The notes beneath the pieces were generated by a model that saw only the letters and a program-made list of their open reading frames with translations, was not told where the DNA came from and searched no databases. This document shows, piece by piece, positions 1-5,397 of a stretch of DNA of 6,664 bases. Location of the stretch: the NCBI GenBank assembly GCA_900753295.1, contig CAADYQ010000133.1:1-6664 (forward strand), given 5' to 3'. Position numbers and translations under genes: made by a program. The stretch is from Clostridia bacterium. Its GTDB lineage: Bacteria; Bacillota; Clostridia; Oscillospirales; CAG-272. The number at the start of each line of letters is the position of its first letter. The first letter of the stretch is position 1.

Positions 1-348
1 CCCCAGCCGGTAATCCGGACACACCACGCGGCAACCGACCTCGCGCGCATAAACGGCAGCGAGTTTTTTGTGATACGGCGCAGCCATGTATCCGAAGCCG
101 CCGCCGTGCATGTAAATGAGGCAGGGCAGACCGCGCACACGCGCAAGCGGCTCAAATACGTCAAGGCGGAGGCTGCCCGAATGCATGACCGTGTGCCTCA
201 CGCCGCGCGGCGTCGGCGTGAGGTCATACATCGCCTGCATGGCGGGTCGAGCCGGGATCAGCATGGCGGGCGAAAAGGGGAGCCTTATGCAATAGCGGTC
301 AAGCTCCGGGTCGGTGCCGTACTTTTTCTGCGTGCGGCGTGCTGTCAT
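1..348 (-). CDS. alpha/beta hydrolase, HSL/esterase type (N-terminal part, cut by window edge)
   Basis: The leftward reading frame is open from an ATG at 348 to the window edge, giving 116 residues; the C-terminal part lies outside. The visible part ends in a typical hormone-sensitive-lipase/carboxylesterase N-terminal core: a strand (LPCLIYMHGGGF, about residues 74-85) carrying the HGGG oxyanion-hole motif at 81-84, then a helix and the strand VVCPDYRLG at 108-116, where the DYR motif is characteristic. The nucleophile GxSxG and the Asp/His of the triad would lie beyond the edge, so activity cannot be judged. No good ribosome site precedes the start. The ATG overlaps the TGA of the upstream nitroreductase gene (ATGA), so translation is probably coupled. 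Family members hydrolyse short-chain esters in the cytoplasm; the substrate here is unknown. Family is confident, substrate is not. Confidence 0.85.
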   Translation of the reverse strand, partial: MTARRTQKKYGTDPELDRYCIRLPFSPAMLIPARPAMQAMYDLTPTPRGVRHTVMHSGSLRLDVFEPLARVRGLPCLIYMHGGGFGYMAAPYHKKLAAVYAREVGCRVVCPDYRLG

Positions 349-866
349 CCGGCGTAGAAAACGCGTCCCGCGCGGCGCGGCGCCGCATCCGGCTCAGCGC
401 CGTCGGCGTAACCGATGATGCAGTTGCCGATACCCTCGTAGTCGCCCTCAACGCCGAGTCCGCGAAGTATCTCGCGCCCCTCATCGGTGTCAAACACCTC
501 GCGGGCGCGGTGTATCCAGCAGCTCCCGAGACCCGCGTCATGCGCCGCAAGCATCAGGTTGCCCATCACAAGGCTGCCGTCATAAACATGAGTGCGGCAA
601 CTTCTGTCGGCAAGCACGACAAGGACCGCCGGCGCGCCGTAAAACGGGTCGCCGTCGCTTCCCATCACAGCCGCATTCATGCGCGAGAGGCGGTCGCGCA
701 GCTCGCGGTCGGTCACCGCGACTATTATGGGGGACTGCATATTCCGTCCGGTCGGGGCGTAAAGTCCCGCCGTTATGATGCGGTCTATCACCTCGGCGGG
801 GACCGGGGTGTCAAGGTATTTGCGCACACTGCGGCGCGTCATCATATTTTCATAGGCTTCGCTCAT
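345..866 (-). CDS. nitroreductase-family FMN oxidoreductase
   Basis: This is a 173-residue protein of normal length for small single-domain nitroreductases. The N-terminal RRSVRKY (residues 11-17) is the FMN-phosphate-binding signature, APTGRNMQSP (37-46) is the second flavin/dimer motif, and GLGSCWIHRA (112-121) with GNCIIGYADG near the C-terminus completes the family pattern. Members are cytoplasmic FMN homodimers that use NAD(P)H to reduce nitroaromatics, quinones or other electrophiles; the physiological substrate cannot be read from sequence. The ATG at 866 is preceded on the minus strand by AAAGGACGGAA, a plausible ribosome site, and by a good promoter at 908-936. It is the first gene of a two-gene leftward unit with the esterase-like gene (4-bp overlap), which suggests a small detoxification or metabolite-modifying operon; that role is inference. 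Confidence 0.92.
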   Translation of the reverse strand: MSEAYENMMTRRSVRKYLDTPVPAEVIDRIITAGLYAPTGRNMQSPIIVAVTDRELRDRLSRMNAAVMGSDGDPFYGAPAVLVVLADRSCRTHVYDGSLVMGNLMLAAHDAGLGSCWIHRAREVFDTDEGREILRGLGVEGDYEGIGNCIIGYADGAEPDAAPRRAGRVFYAG

Positions 867-907
867 TTTTCTGTTCCGTCCTTTCGGTGCGATCTTATTA
901 CATTATT

Positions 908-936
908 ATTGTAGCACACAAGGGGCGAAAAATCAA
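908..936 (-). promoter_or_regulatory. sigma-A promoter of the nitroreductase-hydrolase unit
   Basis: Read on the minus strand: -35 TTGATT (936-931), a 17-bp spacer and -10 TACAAT (913-908), with TG one base upstream (extended -10, TGCTACAAT). The transcription start is expected near 901, leaving a leader of about 35 nt that contains the ribosome site of the gene starting at 866. Confidence 0.75.
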
Positions 937-949
937 GGCTTGCCGGCGG

Positions 950-978
950 TTGACATCGGTACATCCGTGTGCTAAAAT
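950..978 (+). promoter_or_regulatory. sigma-A promoter of the YgjP-like gene
   Basis: Perfect -35 TTGACA (950-955), a 17-bp spacer and -10 TAAAAT (973-978). Only 6 bases separate the -10 from the ATG at 985, so transcription should start at or next to the start codon. The -35 boxes of this promoter and the leftward one are only 13 bp apart, so the two may compete or share a regulator. Confidence 0.75.
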
Positions 979-984
979 TATGCT

Positions 985-1563
985 ATGGATATTTTGAAGA
1001 AATATGATATTGAAATAATAAGAAGCGACCGCCGTACCGTGGCACTTGAGGTGCGGCGGGACCTTTCGGTCGTTGTACGCGCGCCGCGCCGTATGCCGCG
1101 CGCGGAGATCATGCGCTTTGTTGAGAGCGAGGAGGCATGGATAGAGCCGCATATCGCGCTCATGCGGCAGAAAATTCTTGCCGCCGAAGCGCGCCGGGCG
1201 CAGGCGCCGCGTTTTACCGACGCCGAGATACGCGGGCTTGCCGAACGTGCGCTTGAGCTGATCCCGCCGCGCGTAGCGCATTTTGCGCCGCTCGTCGGCG
1301 TCACGTTCGGGAGAATGACCGTGCGCGCCCAGCGCACAAGGTGGGGGAGCTGCTCCTCGTCGGGAAATCTGAATTTCAACTGCCTGCTCGCGCTCGTTCC
1401 TCCCGCGGTGCTTGACTATGTTGTCGTGCACGAGCTTTGCCACAGGCTTGAGATGAACCATTCGCCGCGCTTCTGGCAGGAGGTCGGGCGTGTGATGCCG
1501 GACTATGAGGAGCATAAAAAATGGCTCCGCGAAAACGGTGCGGCGCTTATTGAAAGACTGTGA
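985..1563 (+). CDS. YgjP-like (SprT-like fold) zinc metallopeptidase domain protein
   Basis: A 192-residue protein matching the YgjP/DUF45 family throughout. The N-terminal beta region (IEIIRSDRRTVALEV, about 9-23) has the family's 'IIRSxRxT' pattern. WGSCSSSGNLNFNCLL starts at W120. The zinc motif HELCH (H149, E150, H153) is followed by NHSPRFW, whose H159 is the likely third ligand. The C-terminal YEEHKKWLRENG is also family-typical. Members are predicted cytoplasmic zinc peptidases; their substrates are largely unknown. No Shine-Dalgarno sequence lies upstream of the ATG, and the -10 box ends 6 bases before it, so a leaderless transcript is likely. A TTG at 994 is the only close alternative start and also lacks a ribosome site. 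The family is confident; a physiological function is not assigned. Confidence 0.9.
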   Translation: MDILKKYDIEIIRSDRRTVALEVRRDLSVVVRAPRRMPRAEIMRFVESEEAWIEPHIALMRQKILAAEARRAQAPRFTDAEIRGLAERALELIPPRVAHFAPLVGVTFGRMTVRAQRTRWGSCSSSGNLNFNCLLALVPPAVLDYVVVHELCHRLEMNHSPRFWQEVGRVMPDYEEHKKWLRENGAALIERL

Positions 1564-1659
1564 TCTGCGCCGGTCCGCCGCAGAATAACATTTTAACCGT
1601 TTTTTGAGTCTCTTTGCCGTTTTTTTATTTCATTATGCCGATAAATTTGTTATTCGCCC

Positions 1660-1688
1660 TTGTAAATCGTCTCACGGTATGATATAAT
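1660..1688 (+). promoter_or_regulatory. extended -10 promoter of the exonuclease-DUF2007-thiI operon
   Basis: -35 TTGTAA (1660-1665), a 17-bp spacer and perfect -10 TATAAT (1683-1688), with TG at 1680-1681 giving an extended -10 (TGATATAAT). Expected start near 1695, with a leader of about 47 nt to the TTG start at 1742. No other convincing promoter is seen before thiI, so it probably drives all three genes. Confidence 0.8.
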
Positions 1689-1730
1689 AATTCAGAATGG
1701 ATTTTTAACACCGCAAGGTGCGTATATATC

Positions 1731-1735
1731 GGAGG
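1731..1735 (+). promoter_or_regulatory. ribosome binding site that fixes a TTG start
   Basis: GGAGG lies 6 bases before TTG at 1742, an ideal spacing. The longer frame could start at GTG 1718, but that codon has no ribosome site and would place GGAGG inside the coding sequence. The TTG start is therefore preferred. Confidence 0.75.
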
Positions 1736-1741
1736 AATACA

Positions 1742-3043
1742 TTGAAGGAAACAATAAAATTGCGCTCAGGCGCCACGGTAACGGCTATCCGCGGACGCGA
1801 AGCGCGAGCAAAGAACTATCTCACACGTGCCGATCTTGACAAGCTGCATCTCAAAGCCGGCTCTCCCGTGGCATACGAGGAGACCGAGGGCGGCCTGCGT
1901 CTTTGGTTCGATCCCGAAAGCGTGACCGAGGCGGACCCCGAGCTGTGGTATGCGCCCCGCGCACGCCGCGAAACGCTTGAGCTGCCCTCCGGCGACACGA
2001 TAGAGCGCGTGAGCGTGCGCCGTGCCGCATCTCTCGGCTTTTATACCAAGGAGAGACTTGCCGGAATGAAGCTGAACGTGGTGGAGCAGCCTGTGGCGTT
2101 TGCACGCCGCTCCGACGGCAGCGCCGTTTATCTTTACGACAAGCTCACCACCGTGCGCATGCCCCTGCTCTGCGTAAAATGCGGCAAGGATGTGAGATAC
2201 CGCAAAAAACTCTGCCGTTCCTGCTATGAGGCGGAGCTGGCTGTCCGCCGCGCCGAGGGCGACGCTCACCGCGCGCGCCACTACGGTATGGACCGCTCGC
2301 GCGTTCTCTTTTTCGACCTTGAGCTTACCGGCTTCTATGACCGCGACGAGATCATTTCCATCAGCATATGCGATGCGAACGGAAATATGATAATGAACAC
2401 TCTCGTCCGTCCCACGCACACGCGCAAGTGGAACAAGACCGAAAAGATCCACGGCATCACGCCCGAAATGACTGTGGGCGCACCCACGCTTGAGGAGCTG
2501 ACCCCCCGCATCAAGGAAATATTCGCGGGCGCCGACCGTATAATCGCATACGGCGTATCTACCGATTACAGCCACATCAAATACATTTATCCGACCGAGG
2601 AGGAGCGCCGCGCACTTTGGGCGAAGATACGCTGCTGCGCAAATGAATTCGTGCGGTACATACACGAGTGCCGCCCCGAGGTCGAGCACGCGAGCCTTAC
2701 CGATGCCATGGCGTGCCTCGGCATTGAATGGGACGGAGTTGCGCACACATCCATTGCCGATACCATCGGCTGCATGAAGGTCTGGGAAAAGCTCTTCCCG
2801 AACTATTATATCGAGACCGGCGCTGCCGATCCCGACCCGGAAGCGCCTGCGGAGGATAAATATTCCGTCTGCGACGACAACGATGACGATGAGGGCGATG
2901 AAGAAGCGGCGGCGATAGACCCCGCCGAGCGTTCTACCCTGTTTGATATCGACCTTTACGCACTTGCCGCCGACGACGGCTCGGATGACGATAACGAAAG
3001 CGCCGCCGAAGCCGGTGCGGACGGTGCGTCGGATGCCGAATGA
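1742..3043 (+). CDS. DEDDh 3'-5' exonuclease-like protein with duplicated N-terminal module and zinc ribbon
   Basis: A 433-residue protein from the TTG start. Residues 4-61 and 78-138 look like two copies of one module: each begins T-[IL]-x-L-x-SG-x-T, then a [YF]-[LY]-T-[RK] segment with a leucine helix, then PVA[YF]. A zinc ribbon follows (C144-x2-C147 and C158-x2-C161). Residues about 187-350 form an RNase T/DnaQ-type exonuclease fold: FFDLELTG (D192, E194; ExoI), IIAYGVSTDYSHI (D275; ExoII) and HTSIAD (H335, D340; ExoIII), so all DEDDh metal/catalytic residues are present. The C-terminus from about 360 is acidic low-complexity sequence (for example DDNDDDEGDEE), likely disordered. It is the first gene of an operon with a DUF2007-like gene and thiI. 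Family knowledge supports 3'-5' nuclease activity on DNA or RNA; the substrate is unknown. The zinc ribbon and the thiI link make RNA a reasonable guess, but that is inference. Confidence 0.85.
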   Translation: MKETIKLRSGATVTAIRGREARAKNYLTRADLDKLHLKAGSPVAYEETEGGLRLWFDPESVTEADPELWYAPRARRETLELPSGDTIERVSVRRAASLGFYTKERLAGMKLNVVEQPVAFARRSDGSAVYLYDKLTTVRMPLLCVKCGKDVRYRKKLCRSCYEAELAVRRAEGDAHRARHYGMDRSRVLFFDLELTGFYDRDEIISISICDANGNMIMNTLVRPTHTRKWNKTEKIHGITPEMTVGAPTLEELTPRIKEIFAGADRIIAYGVSTDYSHIKYIYPTEEERRALWAKIRCCANEFVRYIHECRPEVEHASLTDAMACLGIEWDGVAHTSIADTIGCMKVWEKLFPNYYIETGAADPDPEAPAEDKYSVCDDNDDDEGDEEAAAIDPAERSTLFDIDLYALAADDGSDDDNESAAEAGADGASDAE

Positions 3044-3060
3044 CCCATACGGAGAGTAAA

Positions 3061-3375
3061 ATGAGCGACATCGCAAAGCGCCCCGGCGCGGCAGAGACCG
3101 CAGCCGCGGCAGAAAACGAAAATTTTGTACTTCTCACTACCGCGCGTGACAACGCCGAGGCGGCGTTTATCGAAAGCATCTTTCGCGGCGAGAGCGTCCC
3201 CTATGTGACGCGCCCGCATTCGCGTGAGAGCTGGAACCGTGTTATGATGGGATTTGACTTCGGCGGCGTGGACTTTTTTGTCCCCGAGCGCCTGCTTGAC
3301 TCCGCCGCGGAGCTGATAGCTCCCGCTGACGGCGACGGCGAAAACAACGCGGACGGAGATAACGGGAATGTCTGA
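3061..3375 (+). CDS. small DUF2007-like putative signal-transducing protein
   Basis: A 104-residue protein. The core FVLLTTARDNAEAAFIESIF (about residues 23-42), followed by RGESVPYVTRP and GGVDFFVPERLLDSAAELI, matches the pattern of DUF2007 proteins: a short beta-alpha-beta fold with a helix that scans '[AE]xxIxxxLxxxxIP' and a closing 'VPExxxxxAxxLI'. These are annotated as putative signal-transducing proteins, but no mechanism is established. An in-frame ATG at 3040 overlaps the upstream TGA (ATGA). The ATG at 3061 is preferred because GGAG lies exactly 6 bases before it and it begins the usual N-terminus; reinitiation from 3040 is possible. The C-terminus is an acidic, Asn/Gly-rich tail. 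The end overlaps the thiI start by 8 bp. The family assignment is moderately sure. Confidence 0.75.
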   Translation: MSDIAKRPGAAETAAAAENENFVLLTTARDNAEAAFIESIFRGESVPYVTRPHSRESWNRVMMGFDFGGVDFFVPERLLDSAAELIAPADGDGENNADGDNGNV

Positions 3376-4561
3376 ATTCAGAGAAATATTGCTTTGCAAA
3401 TACGGTGAGATCTGTCTTAAGGGCGCAAATCGCAACTATTTTGAGACGCTTCTGAGCCGTGAACTGAAATACCGCCTTCAGCAGGTGGGCAAATACCGCG
3501 TTATCAAGGGCAGAAGCCTTGCGCGCATCGAGCCGGAGGACGAGACCTCGGATATGGACGCCGCATACCGCGTCGCCATGCATACCTTCGGTATAATCGC
3601 GGTCAGCCGTTCGGCTTACGCCGAAAAGGAGATAGGCGAGCTTTGCCGCACGGCGGTGGAGTATCTTGCCGATACGCTTTCATCCGCGCGTACCTTTAAG
3701 GTCGAAGCCAAACGCGCCGATAAGAGCTTCCCCATGCATTCGCAGCAGATATGCGAGGAGATAGGCGCGGCTATACTTACGAATTATCATAATCTTAAGG
3801 TGGATGTTCACCATCCCGAGGTCACCGTTATGTGTGAGGTGCGCGAAGAGGGCGCATATATCACCGCGGGACAGCAGCATGCAGCCGGCGGTATGCCGGT
3901 AGGCTCAAACGGTAAGGGACTTTTACTGCTTTCCGGCGGTATAGATTCGCCGGTCGCGGGCTGGATGATGGCAAAGCGCGGAATAAAGCTCGAGGCGGTA
4001 TATTTTGAATCCTTCCCGTATACGAGCGAGCAGGCAAGAGAGAAGGTCGTTGAGCTGGCACGTAGGCTCACGATGTGGTCCGGAAGCATCTTTTTGCACG
4101 TTGTTTCGCTGACGCATATACAGGAGGAGCTGTCACGCGCCTGCTGTGAGGATTATTTCACACTGCTTCTGCGCCGGTATATGATGTCGATAGCCTCCGA
4201 GATAGCAAAAAAGACCGACTGCGGCGCACTCATTACGGGCGAAAGCCTCGGTCAGGTCGCATCGCAGACCATGCAGGCGCTCGCCGTGACCAACGATGCC
4301 TCGGTGTTCCCCGTTTTCCGTCCGCTTATCGGAATGGATAAGGAGGAGATAATCGAACGCGCGCGCGCGATAAATACGTTTGAAACGTCGATCCTCCCGT
4401 ACGAGGATTGCTGCACCGTGTTCACGCCGCGGCATCCCAAGACTCGCCCGGACCTTGCAAAGGTGCTGGAGGAGGAGCGTAAACTCGATTTTGAGGCGCT
4501 CAGGGCAGAGGCGATAGCCTCGGATAATGTCATATATCTGAAGGCGGACTTCAAGGACTGA
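3368..4561 (+). CDS. thiI: ThiI, tRNA 4-thiouridine synthetase (no rhodanese domain)
   Basis: A 397-residue protein with the ThiI order of domains: N-terminal ferredoxin-like/THUMP tRNA-binding region (residues 1 to about 165), then the ATP-pyrophosphatase domain with the PP-loop SGGIDS at 189-194, and the family motifs LITGESLGQVASQT, VFPVFRPLIGMDKEEI and YEDCCTVFTPRHPKT (C348, C349). It adenylates U8 of tRNA and directs sulfur insertion to make s4U8; in some organisms it also serves thiazole synthesis. The length fits the short Gram-positive form without the C-terminal rhodanese domain, so sulfur must come from a partner cysteine desulfurase (as with NifZ in Bacillus subtilis). No desulfurase gene is visible in this window. 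GGAG lies 9 bases before the ATG, inside the upstream gene, whose end overlaps this start by 8 bp. A tRNA gene follows downstream on its own promoter. Confidence 0.96.
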   Translation: MSEFREILLCKYGEICLKGANRNYFETLLSRELKYRLQQVGKYRVIKGRSLARIEPEDETSDMDAAYRVAMHTFGIIAVSRSAYAEKEIGELCRTAVEYLADTLSSARTFKVEAKRADKSFPMHSQQICEEIGAAILTNYHNLKVDVHHPEVTVMCEVREEGAYITAGQQHAAGGMPVGSNGKGLLLLSGGIDSPVAGWMMAKRGIKLEAVYFESFPYTSEQAREKVVELARRLTMWSGSIFLHVVSLTHIQEELSRACCEDYFTLLLRRYMMSIASEIAKKTDCGALITGESLGQVASQTMQALAVTNDASVFPVFRPLIGMDKEEIIERARAINTFETSILPYEDCCTVFTPRHPKTRPDLAKVLEEERKLDFEALRAEAIASDNVIYLKADFKD

Positions 4562-4627
4562 TACCCGACGCCGACCGGACCTGTACGGTATTTCGGTGCA
4601 TCGGAACATATTAAAGATCAATATTTG

Positions 4628-4667
4628 CGGCGGTGTCGTAGGACCGAAAAGGTTTTTGACACCGCCG
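4628..4667 (+). repeat. 10-bp inverted repeat (hairpin) between thiI and the tRNA promoter
   Basis: CGGCGGTGTC (4628-4637) and its exact complement GACACCGCCG (4658-4667) enclose a 20-nt loop. The stem is strong but no T-run follows on either strand, so it is not a standard Rho-independent terminator. The loop holds a smaller possible hairpin (ACC-GAAAA-GGT, then TTTT) that could act as a weak terminator if the outer stem does not form. It is the only visible candidate for ending thiI mRNA. The remainder of 4562-4690 shows no gene. Confidence 0.6.
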
Positions 4668-4690
4668 ATAATAAAAATGACAAAAAAGAC

Positions 4691-4719
4691 TTGACAAAGC
4701 GGTGGGTATAGTGTATAAT
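4691..4719 (+). promoter_or_regulatory. consensus promoter of tRNA-Ser
   Basis: TTGACA (4691-4696), a 17-bp spacer and TATAAT (4714-4719): both boxes match consensus exactly. Start expected near 4726, giving a leader of about 50 nt (containing a short CGGC-TGT-GCCG hairpin at 4729-4739) that must be removed, normally by RNase P, at 4777. Confidence 0.9.
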
Positions 4720-4776
4720 ATTCATCGTCGGCTGTGCCGGAGCGAATATTTGCCCGTCCAAGCCGCAAACACCCTT

Positions 4777-4868
4777 GGAGATGTACTCAAGAGGCCGAAG
4801 AGGCGCCCCTGCTAAGGGTGTAGGTCGTGAATAACGGCGCGAGAGTTCAAATCTCTCCATCTCCGCCA
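4777..4868 (+). tRNA. tRNA-Ser(GCU)
   Basis: A 92-nt class II cloverleaf. Acceptor GGAGATG (4777-4783) pairs with CATCTCC (4858-4864), with G discriminator 4865 and an encoded CCA at 4866-4868. Anticodon stem CGCCC/GGGTG (4804-4808, 4816-4820) has the 7-base loop CTGCTAA, giving anticodon GCT at 4811-4813 for serine codons AGC/AGU. The long variable arm (GTCGT-GAATA-ACGGC) and the T arm GAGAG-TTCAAAT-CTCTC (4841-4857) are both intact. The long variable arm and G discriminator are what seryl-tRNA synthetase recognises. Confidence 0.97.
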
Positions 4869-4904
4869 GAAAATGGAGACGGCATATGCCGTCTCCATTT
4901 TCTG
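4867..4904 (+). terminator. perfect 38-bp palindromic terminator directly after tRNA-Ser
   Basis: A perfect palindrome whose centre is CATATG. The arms run CAGAAAATGGAGACGGC and its complement, followed by TTTTCTGTT. The GC-rich stem followed by a T-rich tail is a Rho-independent terminator; the A-run on the other side makes it potentially bidirectional. It starts inside the tRNA CCA (bases 4867-4868). Its inner 24 bp recur exactly at 5051 and 5228. Confidence 0.85.
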
Positions 4905-5050
4905 TTGGAAAATCAGACAATTTGAACTCTATTAGCTTCGGCTTCGCCGAAGTTGAGCAGTTTTGCGCCGGCAGTGAACGAAGGAATCAGATTTGACTAA
5001 AGCGCAAAACGGAGTTCAAAATCTCGGATTTTGAGGCTTTGAAATCTTGG
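4874..5050 (+). repeat. tandem repeat unit 1 (177 bp)
   Basis: First of two head-to-tail 177-bp units, roughly 90% identical by eye. It opens with the 24-bp terminator palindrome (4874-4897). Nested complementary segments follow: TTTGAACTC (4921-4929) with GAGTTCAAA (5012-5020); hairpin CTTCGGC-TTC-GCCGAAG (4936-4952); GTTTTGCGC (4960-4968) with GCGCAAAAC (5002-5010), enclosing a well-conserved 33-nt internal segment. TCAAAATC-TCG-GATTTTGA (5016-5034) is an alternative hairpin. No convincing coding frame or ribosome site was found. No known RNA family was recognised. Confidence 0.9.
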
Positions 5051-5080
5051 TGGAGACGGCATATGCCGTCTCCATTTTCT
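5051..5080 (+). terminator. second copy of the palindromic terminator
   Basis: The same 24-bp palindrome (5051-5074; half-site TGGAGACGGCAT) followed by TTTTCT. It would end any transcript running through unit 1 or reading through the tRNA terminator. Confidence 0.65.
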
Positions 5081-5227
5081 GTTGGGAAATCAGCTAATTT
5101 GAACTCTATTAACTTCGGCGTGAGCCGAAGTTGAGACGTTTTGCGCCGGCAGTGAACGAGGAAATCTGATTTGACTAAAGCGCAAAACGGAGTTCAAATC
5201 TCGGATTTTGAGGCTTTGAAATCTTGA
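5051..5227 (+). repeat. tandem repeat unit 2 (177 bp)
   Basis: Second copy of the unit beginning at 4874. It keeps every paired segment: ATTTGAACTC (5097-5106) with GAGTTCAAAT (5190-5199), hairpin AACTTCGGC-GTGA-GCCGAAGTT (5111-5132), and GTTTTGCGC (5138-5146) with GCGCAAAAC (5180-5188). Changes fall mainly in loops and linkers: the hairpin loop changes from TTC to the GNRA-type GTGA, and a G.T pair in unit 1 becomes A-T here. One base is lost in the alternative 3' hairpin. Confidence 0.9.
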
Positions 5228-5263
5228 TGGAGACGGCATATGCCGTCTCCATTTTCTGTTGGA
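5228..5263 (+). repeat. partial third repeat unit, terminator part only
   Basis: 36 bp identical to the first 36 bp of unit 1: the 24-bp palindrome (5228-5251) plus ATTTTCTGTTGG-type tail. Homology then stops abruptly. It can act as a terminator for unit 2, so each full unit is bounded by a terminator on both sides. From 5264 to 5368 no gene, RNA or clear site is seen. Confidence 0.85.
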
Positions 5264-5368
5264 GCAATAAAATGCCCCTTTGCACTTTAGGTGACAGGAC
5301 AGAAAGTTATTGATTCCTGCGAGCGTGTTGACTTATAGTCCAACTAATAATAAATCCTCCCGGCGCGC

Positions 5369-5397
5369 TTGACACATCGTGCGATTTAAGTTATAAT
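5369..5397 (+). promoter_or_regulatory. consensus promoter of the lipoprotein gene
   Basis: TTGACA (5369-5374), a 17-bp spacer and TATAAT (5392-5397), an exact consensus match. Start expected near 5404, leaving a leader of about 105 nt. The leader holds a small GCGC-TGT-GCGC hairpin but no riboswitch that I recognise. Confidence 0.88.

Noticed and set aside
1565..1627. Terminator after the YgjP-like gene
   Set aside because: The CTGCG/CGCAG stem is only 5 bp with a 9-nt loop, and the T-runs begin 16 or more bases after it, so it is not a standard terminator. The T-rich stretch may still end transcription weakly.
1718..1741. Upstream GTG start for the exonuclease-like gene
   Set aside because: It has no ribosome site and would place the strong GGAGG at 1731 inside the coding sequence; the TTG at 1742 has ideal spacing.
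1766..3076. Long open frame on the minus strand opposite the exonuclease-like gene
   Set aside because: It is antisense to a gene with recognisable domains, has no family features, and reflects the GC-biased codon pattern of the real frame.
4777..4904. Designed-looking pairing between the tRNA acceptor GGAGATG and the terminator arm CGTCTCC
   Set aside because: Seven pairs with one G.U could form, but the perfect 19-bp palindrome and the cloverleaf are each far more stable; probably a coincidence of similar GGAGA sequence.
4874..5263. CRISPR array
   Set aside because: The repeated unit is 177 bp and similar along its whole length; there are no unique spacers between short repeats, and no cas genes.
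5325..5360. Additional promoter (TTGACT with an AT-rich region) before the lipoprotein promoter
   Set aside because: No acceptable -10 at 16-18 bp spacing (best is ATAAAT/TAAATC); the consensus promoter just downstream is sufficient.
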